Source: Rhodobacteraceae bacterium UBA6213
GTDB taxonomy: Bacteria; Pseudomonadota; Alphaproteobacteria; Rhodobacterales; Rhodobacteraceae
NCBI GenBank assembly: GCA_002421605.1
Contig: DISJ01000005.1
Span: forward strand, 89,444-153,443
Direction: 5' to 3'
DNA length: 64,000 nt
This document shows, piece after piece, positions 1 to 8,226 of the stretch. Below the pieces are notes generated by a model, which made no database searches, was not told the DNA's origin, and saw only the letters and a list, made by a program, of their open reading frames with translations. A program made the position numbers and the translations under genes. Position 1 is the first letter of the stretch. Each line of letters opens with the position of its first letter.

Positions 1-145
1 GGCATCGGGGCCTCCGGTGGCAAGGGCTGCGGCAGGCCGCCGCACCACGCGGCCTAGCGCGACCGCGCTATCGGGTCAACACGGCACCCTTGCAATGCGC
101 GCACGGTAGGCCATTTTGAATACAACGAAACGAGGGAACAAAACC

Positions 146-850
146 ATGACCGCCGAAATCGAGCTTTACTACTGGCCCACGCCGAACGGATGGAAAATCT
201 CTGTCGCGCTAGAAGAAATGGCGCTGCCTTACCACACAACGTTCGTTAACATCGGCAAGGGCGAACAGTTCGCACCCGAGTTTCTGGCGATTTCCCCCAA
301 CAACCGTATGCCCGCGATCATCGACCCCGATGGGCCCGACAGCGCGCCGGTATCGGTGTTCGAATCCGGCGCAATCCTGCAATATCTGGCACGCAAGACG
401 GGGCAATTCTACGGCTCGAACGAACGCGACCACATCGCGGTGGAACAATGGCTGATGTGGCAAATGGGCGGCGTCGGGCCAATGGCAGGCCAAGCGCACC
501 ACTTCCTGCGCTACGCCCCGGCGATGGATCCGCCGCAAGACCTGCCCTACGCCAAAGGTCGCTACCGCGCCGAGGTGGCCCGCCTTTACGGCGTGCTAGA
601 TCGGCAGTTGGCCAAAACCGAGTTTGTGGCGGGCGATTTCATCTCAATCGCGGATTTCGCGATCTGGCCTTGGGCCAGCCTTTGGGAAGGCCAGCAGCAA
701 ACGCTGGACGACAAGCCAAACCTCTCGCGCTGGCTAGAGCAAATGGCGGCGCGCCCTGCGGTTCAGCGTGGCCGCGCGCTCGGGGCAGAGCTGCGCGGGG
801 ATCTCGCGCGCGACAAGGCGGCGCAATCGGTTTTGTTCAGTCGCAAGTAA
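146..850 (+). CDS. Glutathione S-transferase family protein
   Basis: This 234-residue protein has the two-domain plan of cytosolic glutathione transferases. The N-terminal thioredoxin-fold half runs to about residue 85 and includes the YYWPTPNGWKISVALEE strand-helix and the cis-proline region NNRMPAI. An all-helical C-terminal half follows, with the IADFAIWPW segment typical of the family. The family conjugates glutathione to electrophiles or reduces disulfides in the cytoplasm; the NGWK sequence resembles the YghU/Ure2-like subgroup, but the substrate cannot be read from sequence. The ATG at 146 is preferred over the in-frame one at 116 because a GAGGGA ribosome site lies about 9 bases upstream. 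The gene stands alone before the fab cluster. The family call is firm; the specific role is unknown. Confidence 0.87.
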   Translation: MTAEIELYYWPTPNGWKISVALEEMALPYHTTFVNIGKGEQFAPEFLAISPNNRMPAIIDPDGPDSAPVSVFESGAILQYLARKTGQFYGSNERDHIAVEQWLMWQMGGVGPMAGQAHHFLRYAPAMDPPQDLPYAKGRYRAEVARLYGVLDRQLAKTEFVAGDFISIADFAIWPWASLWEGQQQTLDDKPNLSRWLEQMAARPAVQRGRALGAELRGDLARDKAAQSVLFSRK

Positions 851-987
851 CCGGCATTTTTTGCGACAAGCGCCGTTTTGGGGCGCTTGGGCAATAACGG
901 TGCAACGGCCGCCGCGTACCGCCGTAGCAGTTGTGCCGCGCCTTGTGCCGCGCTAGACCCGTTTGAACGCAATTCGAGGAGGGGCTG

Positions 988-1917
988 ATGACCCGCGCAT
1001 TCGTGTTTCCGGGGCAAGGTGCTCAAGCGATTGGCATGGGGCGGGCGCTGGCCGAGGCCTATCCGGCTGCGCGCGCGGTGTTTGACGAGGTTGACGCGGC
1101 TTTGGGCGAAAAGCTGAGCGCGCTAATCTGGGGGGGCGCTGGCGAGGATTTGCAGCTTACCGCCAACGCCCAACCGGCGCTGATGGCCACCTCGATCGCC
1201 GCAATGCGCGCGCTAGAGGCCGAGGGCGTGGCGGTAACCTCTGCCGCCTATGTTGCGGGGCATTCGCTGGGCGAATATTCCGCTCTCTGCGCGGCGGGGG
1301 CGATTGGCCTTGCCGATACCGCGCGCCTTTTGCGCCTGCGCGGCCTTGCCATGCAAGCGGCGGTGCCGGTGGGCGTGGGGGCGATGGCGGCGCTGCTGGG
1401 CCTTGATTTCGAAACGGCGGCCACGGTCGCCGCCGAGGCCGCTCAGGGCGAAGTATGTCAGGCCGCAAACGATAATGACCCAGCGCAGGTGGTCGTCTCC
1501 GGCCACCGCGGCGCGATCGAGCGCGCGCTTGAATTGGCCAAGGCGCGCGGTGCCAAGCGCGCGATCCTGCTGCCGGTTTCCGCCCCCTTCCACTGCACGC
1601 TGATGCAGCCCGCAGCCGAAGCGATGGCGCAGGCGCTGGCGGGCGTCTCTATCTTGGCCCCCAAGGTGCCGCTGGTTTCCAACGTGCGCGCCGAGGCCGT
1701 CAGCGACCCGACGCTGATCCGCAACCTGCTGGTCGAGCAGGTCACGGGCTCGGTGCGCTGGCGCGAGTCGGTGATGTGGATGGCAGCAGAAGGTGTCAGC
1801 GAGTTTGTTGAAGTCGGCGCAGGTAAGGCGCTTTCGGGCATGATCCGCCGGATCGTGCGCGAAGCGGAATGTCGCGCTGTGGGCACGCCCGAGGATGTGG
1901 CGGCGTTCATCGGCTGA
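988..1917 (+). CDS. fabD: Malonyl-CoA:ACP transacylase FabD
   Basis: FabD transfers malonyl groups from CoA to acyl carrier protein, supplying elongation units for type II fatty acid synthesis in the cytoplasm. The 309-residue length is normal. The nucleophile elbow GHSLG spans residues 91-95 with Ser93, the N-terminal GQGAQ motif forms the oxyanion region, and the catalytic His lies in SAPFHCTLM near residue 202. A GAGGAGGGG ribosome site sits just before the ATG. It is the first gene of a fabD-fabG-acpP run on the same strand, with an 87-base gap to fabG. Confidence 0.97.
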   Translation: MTRAFVFPGQGAQAIGMGRALAEAYPAARAVFDEVDAALGEKLSALIWGGAGEDLQLTANAQPALMATSIAAMRALEAEGVAVTSAAYVAGHSLGEYSALCAAGAIGLADTARLLRLRGLAMQAAVPVGVGAMAALLGLDFETAATVAAEAAQGEVCQAANDNDPAQVVVSGHRGAIERALELAKARGAKRAILLPVSAPFHCTLMQPAAEAMAQALAGVSILAPKVPLVSNVRAEAVSDPTLIRNLLVEQVTGSVRWRESVMWMAAEGVSEFVEVGAGKALSGMIRRIVREAECRAVGTPEDVAAFIG

Positions 1918-2004
1918 CACCACGCGCTTCTTTACGGCGCAAGGCGGTGGCATCGACGCGGCGTCGCTGATAAAGATCGGCAAGGCCAGAAACGGGAGGC
2001 AGAG

Positions 2005-2742
2005 ATGTTCGATCTAACGGGCAAGACGGCGCTGATTACTGGCGCGTCGGGGGGCATTGGCGGCGAAATCGCACGCGCGCTGTATGCGGCCGGGGCGACG
2101 GTCGGGCTTTCGGGCACGCGCGAGGCGCCCTTGCGGGCGCTGGCGAGCGAACTCGGCAGCCGCGCGCATGTGCTGCCTGCGAACCTTGCTGATGCGGCTT
2201 CGGTCGAGGCGCTGCCAAAGGCCGCAATCACGGCGATGGGCGGGCTGGATATTCTGGTCAATAACGCCGGGATCACCCGCGACAACCTGTTGCTGCGGAT
2301 GTCGGACGAAGACTGGCAGGCGGTGCTGGATGTCAACCTGACCTCGGCCTTCCGGCTGGCAAAGGCGGCGATTCGGCCCATGATGAAGGCGCGCTGGGGT
2401 CGCATCATCACCATCACCTCTGTAGTGGGCGCCACAGGCAATGGAGGGCAGGCAAACTATGCCGCCGCCAAGGCCGGGCTGGTGGGGTTATCGAAAAGCC
2501 TCGCGCAGGAGGTTGCCTCGCGCGGGATCACGGTCAATTGCGTGGCGCCGGGCTTTATCGCCACCGCGATGACCGACGCACTGACGGAAGAACAGAAAGC
2601 ACGGATTCTGACAGATATTCCTGCAGGCCGCATGGGCACGCCCGCCGATATCGCCGCCGCGGTCCGTTATCTGGCCAGCCCAGAGGCCAGCTATGTGACC
2701 GGCGCCACGCTGCATGTGAATGGCGGCATGGCGATGCTTTGA
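2005..2742 (+). CDS. fabG: 3-oxoacyl-ACP reductase FabG
   Basis: This NADPH-dependent short-chain dehydrogenase reduces 3-oxoacyl-ACP to 3-hydroxyacyl-ACP. The 245-residue protein shows the Rossmann glycine motif GASGGIGG (residues 13-20), the NNAG motif (86-89), and the catalytic triad Ser139, Tyr152 and Lys156 in the YAAAK motif. The C-terminal VTGATLHVNGGMAML tail is typical of true FabG rather than a generic SDR. Position between fabD and acpP confirms the assignment. The start is ATG after a GGGAGGCAGAG ribosome site. Confidence 0.97.
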   Translation: MFDLTGKTALITGASGGIGGEIARALYAAGATVGLSGTREAPLRALASELGSRAHVLPANLADAASVEALPKAAITAMGGLDILVNNAGITRDNLLLRMSDEDWQAVLDVNLTSAFRLAKAAIRPMMKARWGRIITITSVVGATGNGGQANYAAAKAGLVGLSKSLAQEVASRGITVNCVAPGFIATAMTDALTEEQKARILTDIPAGRMGTPADIAAAVRYLASPEASYVTGATLHVNGGMAML

Positions 2743-2916
2743 CCCCGTGAGGGGGATGACATTGAAAGCCATTGCTTCCCTCTGCGACTATGCTAAAGGG
2801 GGCGATGACTGGCCGGGGGGCTACTGCCTGCCGGAAGCCGCGTTGAGGCGTGGCATGAGCCGCTCGTATGAGCAAGGGACTGGCTGGGCATTTGCCCGCT
2901 AATGTGAGGAATTGAC

Positions 2917-3150
2917 ATGAGCGACGTCGCTGACCGCGTGAAGAAGATCGTTGTTGAGCATCTGGGTGTGGACGAGGACAAGGTGACGGATACCGCCTCG
3001 TTTATCGACGATCTGGGCGCAGACAGCCTCGATACCGTGGAACTGGTGATGGCATTCGAGGAAGAATTCGGGATCGAGATCCCCGACGACGCCGCCGAAA
3101 CCATCCAGACCTTCGGCGACGCCTGCAAGTTCATTACCGAAGCCCTCTGA
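2917..3150 (+). CDS. acpP: Acyl carrier protein AcpP
   Basis: A 77-residue acidic four-helix protein with the phosphopantetheine attachment motif GADSLDTVEL; Ser37 is the modification site. It carries all acyl intermediates of fatty acid synthesis and works with FabD, FabG and FabF, all encoded in this window. The ATG is preceded by GTGAGGAATTGAC. A rho-independent terminator begins about 20 bases after the stop. fabF lies 3.8 kb away rather than next to acpP, so other genes sit between acpP and fabF. Confidence 0.98.
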   Translation: MSDVADRVKKIVVEHLGVDEDKVTDTASFIDDLGADSLDTVELVMAFEEEFGIEIPDDAAETIQTFGDACKFITEAL

Positions 3151-3169
3151 GGCCTTCGGAATAACTTTG

Positions 3170-3205
3170 AAACGGCGCTTCCGAAAGGGGGCGCCGTTTG
3201 TCTTT
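3170..3205 (+). terminator. Intrinsic terminator after acpP
   Basis: A 9-bp perfect stem (AAACGGCGC and GCGCCGTTT) with a purine-rich loop is followed by a short T-rich run (GTCTTTT). Its place 20 bases beyond acpP fits the end of the fabD-fabG-acpP unit. Confidence 0.8.
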
Positions 3206-3490
3206 TGCGTACCGCGAGCCGGGATGCGTAACGCGCGCGTTACGATTGCTAAAACATTGTTTTATATCTATTTTGCAGATTCTGTTAAGGATTTCTTAAG
3301 GTTTGCCTACGCGCGCTATCGCGGCGCTTTCCTACCGTGGTGAGCCATTCAGCGAGCCTTAATGGACTCGCGCACGCGCGCCGCCTTTGCAGTTATCCGT
3401 GTAGATAGCCGGCGAAAAGCGCTAGCATACTGCAACTCGCTTGAAGTGCAGCGCGCTGCTTGAACAATACAATCAGATGAGGATCGCCAG
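3206..3490. other. Intergenic region without a gene
   Basis: This AT-richer stretch between the acpP terminator and the DHFR-like gene contains no open frame with coding character. It probably carries the promoter of the downstream gene, but no convincing -35/-10 pair could be assigned by eye. Confidence 0.5.
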
Positions 3491-4063
3491 ATGAGAAAAC
3501 TGGTAACTTGGGACATGATGACGCTCGATGGTTACTTCGAGGGGAAATCGCCTTGGTCGCTTGATTTTCACTCTCTGGTTTGGGGGGAGGAGTTGGAAGC
3601 CTATTCCTTGCAGCAGCTTGAAGAAGTCGGAACGTTGCTTTTCGGTCGGCGCACCTATGAAGGAATGGCGCGCCATTGGGAGGCGGAGACCGGAGCGGTG
3701 GCAGACCGAATGAATGTCGTCGAGAAGATCGCAGCAACGCGCACAGGAACGACTGTGAAATGGTCTAACGCCCGCGTTTTGCAAGGCGACATCTCTGATC
3801 ACCTCGCGGCACTGAAAGGCGAATCCGACAAGAAGGGCATCTTCGTTTTCGGTAGCGCCGATCTGACCGCGACGCTTCTGGAGCAACAGGTCGTGGATGA
3901 AATACGGCTGTGCCTTGTTCCTACCATCCTTGGAGGCGGTAACCCTCTGTTTAAGAACGACGCCACGCGCAAAGATTTCAAACTCATCGAGGCGCGCCCG
4001 TTCAAATCGGGTGGGGTGCTGCTGCGCTATGTGCGCGCCGATGCCGAGGCGATCCGCCTCTAG
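3491..4063 (+). CDS. Dihydrofolate reductase-fold family protein (RibD C-terminal-like)
   Basis: A 190-residue protein of the DHFR/RibD C-terminal family. It begins with the characteristic strand MRKLVTWDMMTLDGYFEG, carries the LLFGRRTYEGMARHW segment that in the family lies near the NADPH site, has the central glycine segment FVFGSADLTATLLEQ, and ends with the family-typical LVPTILGGGNPLF. Such proteins are NAD(P)H-dependent reductases, but most solitary members have no proven substrate. It stands alone, with about 430 bases upstream (including the acpP terminator) and 630 bases downstream free of recognised genes. It is unlikely to be the main DHFR, which has a different folate-site pattern. 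Confidence 0.85.
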   Translation: MRKLVTWDMMTLDGYFEGKSPWSLDFHSLVWGEELEAYSLQQLEEVGTLLFGRRTYEGMARHWEAETGAVADRMNVVEKIAATRTGTTVKWSNARVLQGDISDHLAALKGESDKKGIFVFGSADLTATLLEQQVVDEIRLCLVPTILGGGNPLFKNDATRKDFKLIEARPFKSGGVLLRYVRADAEAIRL

Positions 4064-4691
4064 CTGCCCTGCTGTCGTCGCCAACTGCCCTAGCCGCGCA
4101 GCGGCCCAAGCGGCCCGATTGCCTGTGCAGGGGTTCGGCTGAAAACATGCGCAAAACGCCGGCTTCGCAAGCCGTGGTCGGCTTGAAATAGCATGTGAGA
4201 GGATCTTCTTATCTGGCAAAATTGTCGCGAGAGGTTGATAGATTTTTGTGAGGCACTCGACGGCCCGCCATAGATCTTTGTTTGGCGAAGGGGTGCTTGA
4301 GCGCGTAATGGCACCACTTTCACCCGGGCCGCACACTGGGCGGGCGCGAATCTCCGCTGAACTATCCAGCGCGGATATGGCTTTGACGTCTTACCAAGCC
4401 TGCGAGAACGTTTGCCCGGCAACGACCTGCGTGCTGGCGCAGAAAAGGGCTGTGTCGCGGCGAAAAAACAAGGTTGCGCAACGCCTCGCTGGCCGCGGCG
4501 CGACTGCACGCGCGCCGCGGGGCGTTGTGTTTGCGACGTGTTGATTTGGGCCGAAAATTGACCCTCGCCCCTAAAAAATTGGCTGGCGAAACCTATCTTA
4601 TGGCATGGAACGCGTGGCCGATATTCAGACCGCCCGCTTCTCACACGGTCAGCTGACCGCGATGCATCGACTTTGATTCACGGAGGCCGTC
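4064..4691. other. 628-base gap, no supported gene
   Basis: Two small open frames exist here (for example 4248-4544 on the plus strand), but their compositions are arginine/alanine-rich, as expected of chance frames in GC-rich DNA. They lack ribosome sites and recognisable domains. No tRNA-like cloverleaf was seen. The last 60 bases must hold the promoter and the GGAGG ribosome site of the HdeD-like gene. Confidence 0.5.
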
Positions 4692-5282
4692 ATGATTAAG
4701 AATCCTGACATCGAATCCCCATTTGCATCGACTATCCGAGGCAGTCGCAACATGATGATTGCACTTGGTGTCGTGATGATCCTTGCTGGCTTTGCAGCCA
4801 TCGTTTTTCCCTTCTTCAGCACTCTGGGCGTCACCCTGAGCGTCGGCGTGATGCTGATCGTCGCTGGTATTGCGCAAGCAATCGGCGCGTTCAGCTATCC
4901 GAAGTGGACAGGCATCGTGCTTGGCCTGATTGTCGCCGCGCTTTGGCTGGTGGGCGGGGTGTATCTGCTGGCGCGGCCCTTGGAAGGCGTGTTCGCGCTG
5001 ACAATTCTTGTCGCCGCGGCCTTCCTGGTTGAAGGCGCCATCAAAACCGTTCTCTCGTTCCAGATGCGACCAATCGCCGGTTGGGGTTGGTTGCTTTTTG
5101 ACGGGATCATCTCGGTCTTTCTGGGCGTGATGTTGTGGTGGCAGTTGCCGGTTTCGGCGCTTTGGGCGCTTGGCACGCTGGCCGGGATCAACATCATGGT
5201 TTCGGGCTGGACGCTGGTGATCATTCCCATCTCTTTCAGCAAGATCATCGGCGGCAATTCACTGGTTCATCACGCGGATTGA
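4692..5282 (+). CDS. HdeD-family (DUF308) inner membrane protein
   Basis: A 196-residue polytopic protein with six predicted transmembrane helices arranged as hydrophobic hairpins, for example GVVMILAGFAAIVFPFFS, MLIVAGIAQAIGAF and GIISVFLGVMLWWQLP. This is the pattern of the HdeD/DUF308 family, which in E. coli is linked to acid resistance. A strong GGAGG site precedes the ATG. The downstream coiled-coil gene is on the same strand 77 bases away and may be co-transcribed. The family is clear; the role in this organism (envelope stress or acid response) is inference. Confidence 0.88.
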   Translation: MIKNPDIESPFASTIRGSRNMMIALGVVMILAGFAAIVFPFFSTLGVTLSVGVMLIVAGIAQAIGAFSYPKWTGIVLGLIVAALWLVGGVYLLARPLEGVFALTILVAAAFLVEGAIKTVLSFQMRPIAGWGWLLFDGIISVFLGVMLWWQLPVSALWALGTLAGINIMVSGWTLVIIPISFSKIIGGNSLVHHAD

Positions 5283-5359
5283 GGCTCGATTCAACTTGTT
5301 CCCAGAACCGCAGTTACGGCTAGGACCGCGACCGGTTTGGGAAAAACATGGAGAGTAAC

Positions 5360-5977
5360 ATGACCAAAACAAGCAATATCCATCCTGTCACTGAATGGGT
5401 CAAAAGCCGGTTGGATGAAATGGACGCCTCGCTGGCGGTCATTGAAAGAAAAGTGGACAAGATCGAAGCTGGCACGCGCAAAAGGGCCGACGCAGCCATC
5501 GCGGATATGAAAAAGCGCCGCAATGCTTTCAAAGCAGAGGTCGAAGTAACGCGCGAGCGTGATGCCAAGGCATGGGCTGCAATGACCAACAAGCTTGAAG
5601 CCGAATGGGACGCATTCGAGAAAGACGTTGACGACTATTGGGATAACGTCACGGACAAAGCAGAAGAGTACGAGGAAGCGTTCAAGGCGCGTGTTGAAGC
5701 CCAGCAGAAGGCTTGGCGGAACATGGCATCGCGGATGAAAGCGGACGCAAACGCGTTTGGCGCGGATCTCAAGACAGAGTTTGATGCCTCGGTCGCGAAA
5801 GCCGAGAAAATGGCCAAGGGCGCGGGCGACAAACTGAAGGCCGTGGACGCTGCGGGCAAGACTTCATGGGCTGCGCTGCGCTCTGCCTTGGCAGAATCCC
5901 GTGCAACCTTTGACGACGCAAATGCAAAAGCGGCCGCCGCGTTCAAGGACGCGCTGAGAAAGCGCCCAGCCGCCTGA
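5360..5977 (+). CDS. Conserved alpha-helical coiled-coil protein of unknown function
   Basis: This 205-residue protein is highly charged and almost entirely helix-forming, with Ala/Lys/Glu heptad-like patterns from about residue 15 to 200. Regularly spaced tryptophans occur in segments such as AKAWAAMTNKLEAEWDAF. There is no signal peptide, no membrane segment and no cysteine. The start at 5360 is chosen over the in-frame ATG at 5348 because GGAGAG lies 5 bases upstream of it. It follows the HdeD-like gene and may share its regulation. Such proteins are often called stress-related or apolipoprotein-like; no function should be assumed. Confidence 0.75.
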   Translation: MTKTSNIHPVTEWVKSRLDEMDASLAVIERKVDKIEAGTRKRADAAIADMKKRRNAFKAEVEVTRERDAKAWAAMTNKLEAEWDAFEKDVDDYWDNVTDKAEEYEEAFKARVEAQQKAWRNMASRMKADANAFGADLKTEFDASVAKAEKMAKGAGDKLKAVDAAGKTSWAALRSALAESRATFDDANAKAAAAFKDALRKRPAA

Positions 5978-5986
5978 GCACCTAGC

Positions 5987-6013
5987 GGCACGCCCCATGA
6001 ATGAAGGCGTGCC
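5987..6013 (+). terminator. Possible terminator hairpin
   Basis: An 8-bp perfect stem (GGCACGCC and GGCGTGCC) with an 11-base loop starts 10 bases after the coiled-coil gene. There is no clear T tract, so it may be a stabilising hairpin rather than a true intrinsic terminator. Confidence 0.4.
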
Positions 6014-6325
6014 GGGCTGCGTGTAATTCATTCACAGAATAGAAACGGTTAATGCCAGGTTGGAAAGGCTTGAAGCCGATGGCGTTGTTAGGCGCGCTTG
6101 AGAGCAGTTCAGCCGACGCTTGGGGGGAAATCAGAACCGGGTTCATCACCGCCTTTGATCCCTTGTTATGCCTTGGGAAAAAGCCAAGCTGGAATTTGAT
6201 CCAGAATAAAATGGCCTTTGCGCGGCCGGGTCGTGAGCATCCGGTCGCGCCGAAGGTGTAGTTCAAAGCGTTACGCAGACAGGGCGCCAAGCGGTCATTC
6301 GCTGCCAAGCCCCCGGCGTCGAGAG
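6014..6325. other. Intergenic, no supported gene
   Basis: A 69-codon frame at 6052-6261 (plus) has no ribosome site or domain, and the opposing minus frame is equally featureless. The stretch separates two convergent genes. Confidence 0.5.
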
Positions 6326-6787
6326 TTACCCGCCGACGCCCGTTTCCTCTAGCAGCCCCAGTCGCTTGGCCTCGTAGTAGTAGCCGCGCGCATACCACAT
6401 CACCGCGTCGGCCTCGTCACCGCCGGAAACCAGCCAAGCGCCACGCAGGTAGCGGCCAGCGTATTGCAGGTTGGTTTCGGCATTGAGCAATTCGCTAGGA
6501 TCACCGCGAAAGCCCATCGAGCGGGCGGTGGCGGGCAGGATCTGCATCAGACCGTAATAGGGCCCGGCGCGCAGGTTGGCGCGATAGTCGCTTTCGCGCT
6601 GAATGACGCGGTGCAGAAGCGATTCCGGTATTTGGTGGACAGCCGCGTATTTCACGATCAGGGCGCGCATCTCGGGCGTCTCGCCGGGGTAAAGCGGTGG
6701 GCGCACCGAAGCCTCGGCGGCAGTACGCCCGCATCCAGCGGCGGCAAGCAAAAGCACCACGGCTGCGCGTCGGGTCAGAAGGGGCAT
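6326..6787 (-). CDS. Lytic transglycosylase (SLT domain) lipoprotein
   Basis: A 153-residue peptidoglycan lytic transglycosylase. A twin-arginine-flanked hydrophobic leader ends in the lipobox AAGC, predicting lipidation at Cys19 and anchoring in the envelope. The SLT domain follows: the catalytic glutamate is Glu65 in VIQRESDYR, and the substrate-groove motif YYGLMQILPATARSMGF follows. The TNLQYAGRYLRG segment is a conserved SLT helix. It cleaves the MurNAc-GlcNAc bond during wall turnover. It is short for the family, essentially one catalytic domain. It lies convergent to the gene before it and divergent from fabF. Confidence 0.9.
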   Translation of the reverse strand: MPLLTRRAAVVLLLAAAGCGRTAAEASVRPPLYPGETPEMRALIVKYAAVHQIPESLLHRVIQRESDYRANLRAGPYYGLMQILPATARSMGFRGDPSELLNAETNLQYAGRYLRGAWLVSGGDEADAVMWYARGYYYEAKRLGLLEETGVGG

Positions 6788-6963
6788 GGGTACTCCATTC
6801 GCTGCCTGCCAGCGTCTTTAGCCGAAAACGTGCCCGCTCGAAAGCGTCGCCACCAAAGCTCGGCAAGGAGCCGCCTGTGGCGCATGGCGCAGGCGTCTGG
6901 TTGCGAAGCCAAATCCGACCCTGTATCAAGATCGCAAGGGCAAGATTTGCCGGAGGGGATTGC

Positions 6964-8226
6964 ATGCGTCGTGTCGTTGTCACAGGTCTGGGAATGGTCA
7001 CACCGCTGGCCTGCGGTGTCGAGGAAACCTGGGCGCGGCTTTTGGCCGCTCAGTCGGGCGCGGGGCCGATCACGCGCTTTGATGCCTCGCCGCTGCTGAC
7101 GCAATACGCCTGCGAAGTGCCCCGCGGCGATGGCAGCGACGGCACCTTCAACCCAGACGACTGGATGGAGCCGAAAGACCAGCGCAAGGTCGATGACTTC
7201 ATCCTCTACGGCGTTGCTGCCGCCGTTCAGGCGGTGCGCGATTCCGGCTGGGAGCCGCAATCCGAAGAAGACCGCGAGCGCACCGGGGTGATGATCGGAT
7301 CAGGCATTGGCGGGCTTTCGGCGATTGCCGATACCGCGCTGCTGATCCGCGACAAGGGGCCAAGGCGGGTTTCGCCGTTCTTCATCCCGTCAGCGCTGAT
7401 CAACCTTATCTCGGGGCAAGTCTCGATTCGCTTCGCCTTCAAGGGCCCGAACCACGCGGTCGTCACCGCCTGTTCGACCGGCGCGCATGCCATTGGCGAT
7501 GCCGCGCGGCTGATCCAGTGGGGCGATGCCGATGTGATGGTGGCCGGTGGCGCCGAAGCGCCGATTTCCGAAATCGGCATTGCCGGGTTCAACGCCTGCA
7601 AGGCGCTTTCGACCAAGCGCGGCGACGACCCGGCCCGCGCCTCGCGCCCCTTTGATGCTGACCGCGACGGTTTTGTGATGGGCGAAGGGGCTGGCGTGGT
7701 GGTGCTGGAAGAATACGAACACGCCCGCGCGCGTGGTGCAAAAATCTACGCCGAAATCCTTGGCTACGGCATGTCGGGGGATGCCTACCACATCACCGCC
7801 CCCGCCGAAGATGGCAACGGCGGCTTTCGCTCGATGCAGGCAGCACTGAAGCGGGCGGGGCTAGAGGCGGGCGCGGTTGACTACATCAACGCGCACGGCA
7901 CCTCGACCATGGCCGACACGATCGAGCTGGCGGCGGTCGAGCGGCTTTTGGGCAATCACGCCGCGCGCGTCACGATGTCATCGACCAAATCGTCAATCGG
8001 CCACCTTCTGGGGGCCGCGGGGGCGGTTGAGGCGATCTTCTGCATTCTCGCGCTGCGCGATCAGGTGGCGCCGGCGACCATCAACCTTGACACTCCTGCA
8101 GTTGCAACCCCGATCGACCTTGCCCCGAACACTGCGGTGAAGCGGCAAATCGACGTGGCATTGTCCAACAGCTTCGGCTTTGGCGGCACCAACGCAAGTC
8201 TGGTGTTTGGCCGGGTGCAGGGCTGA
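6964..8226 (+). CDS. fabF: 3-oxoacyl-ACP synthase II FabF
   Basis: FabF (KAS II) condenses malonyl-ACP with acyl-ACP to elongate fatty acids. The 420-residue protein begins MRRVVVTGLGMVTPLA and shows the Cys-His-His catalytic set: Cys170 in TACSTGAHAIG, His in NAHGTSTMADTIE and His in SIGHLLGAAGAVEA. An upstream in-frame start at 6697 is rejected because the family starts at MRRVVVTG and GGAGGGG lies 5 bases before the ATG at 6964. Its stop overlaps the mltG start (TGATG), so the two genes are translationally coupled. Confidence 0.97.
   Translation: MRRVVVTGLGMVTPLACGVEETWARLLAAQSGAGPITRFDASPLLTQYACEVPRGDGSDGTFNPDDWMEPKDQRKVDDFILYGVAAAVQAVRDSGWEPQSEEDRERTGVMIGSGIGGLSAIADTALLIRDKGPRRVSPFFIPSALINLISGQVSIRFAFKGPNHAVVTACSTGAHAIGDAARLIQWGDADVMVAGGAEAPISEIGIAGFNACKALSTKRGDDPARASRPFDADRDGFVMGEGAGVVVLEEYEHARARGAKIYAEILGYGMSGDAYHITAPAEDGNGGFRSMQAALKRAGLEAGAVDYINAHGTSTMADTIELAAVERLLGNHAARVTMSSTKSSIGHLLGAAGAVEAIFCILALRDQVAPATINLDTPAVATPIDLAPNTAVKRQIDVALSNSFGFGGTNASLVFGRVQG

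Noticed and set aside
2720..2902. 60-codon frame between fabG and acpP
   Set aside because: Starts inside fabG and ends just before the acpP ribosome site; the region is more likely the acpP leader.
4248..4544. 98-codon plus-strand frame in the gap before the HdeD-like gene
   Set aside because: No ribosome site, no domain, composition of random GC-rich frames.
6052..6261. 69-codon plus-strand frame
   Set aside because: No start context and no recognised similarity; probably intergenic.
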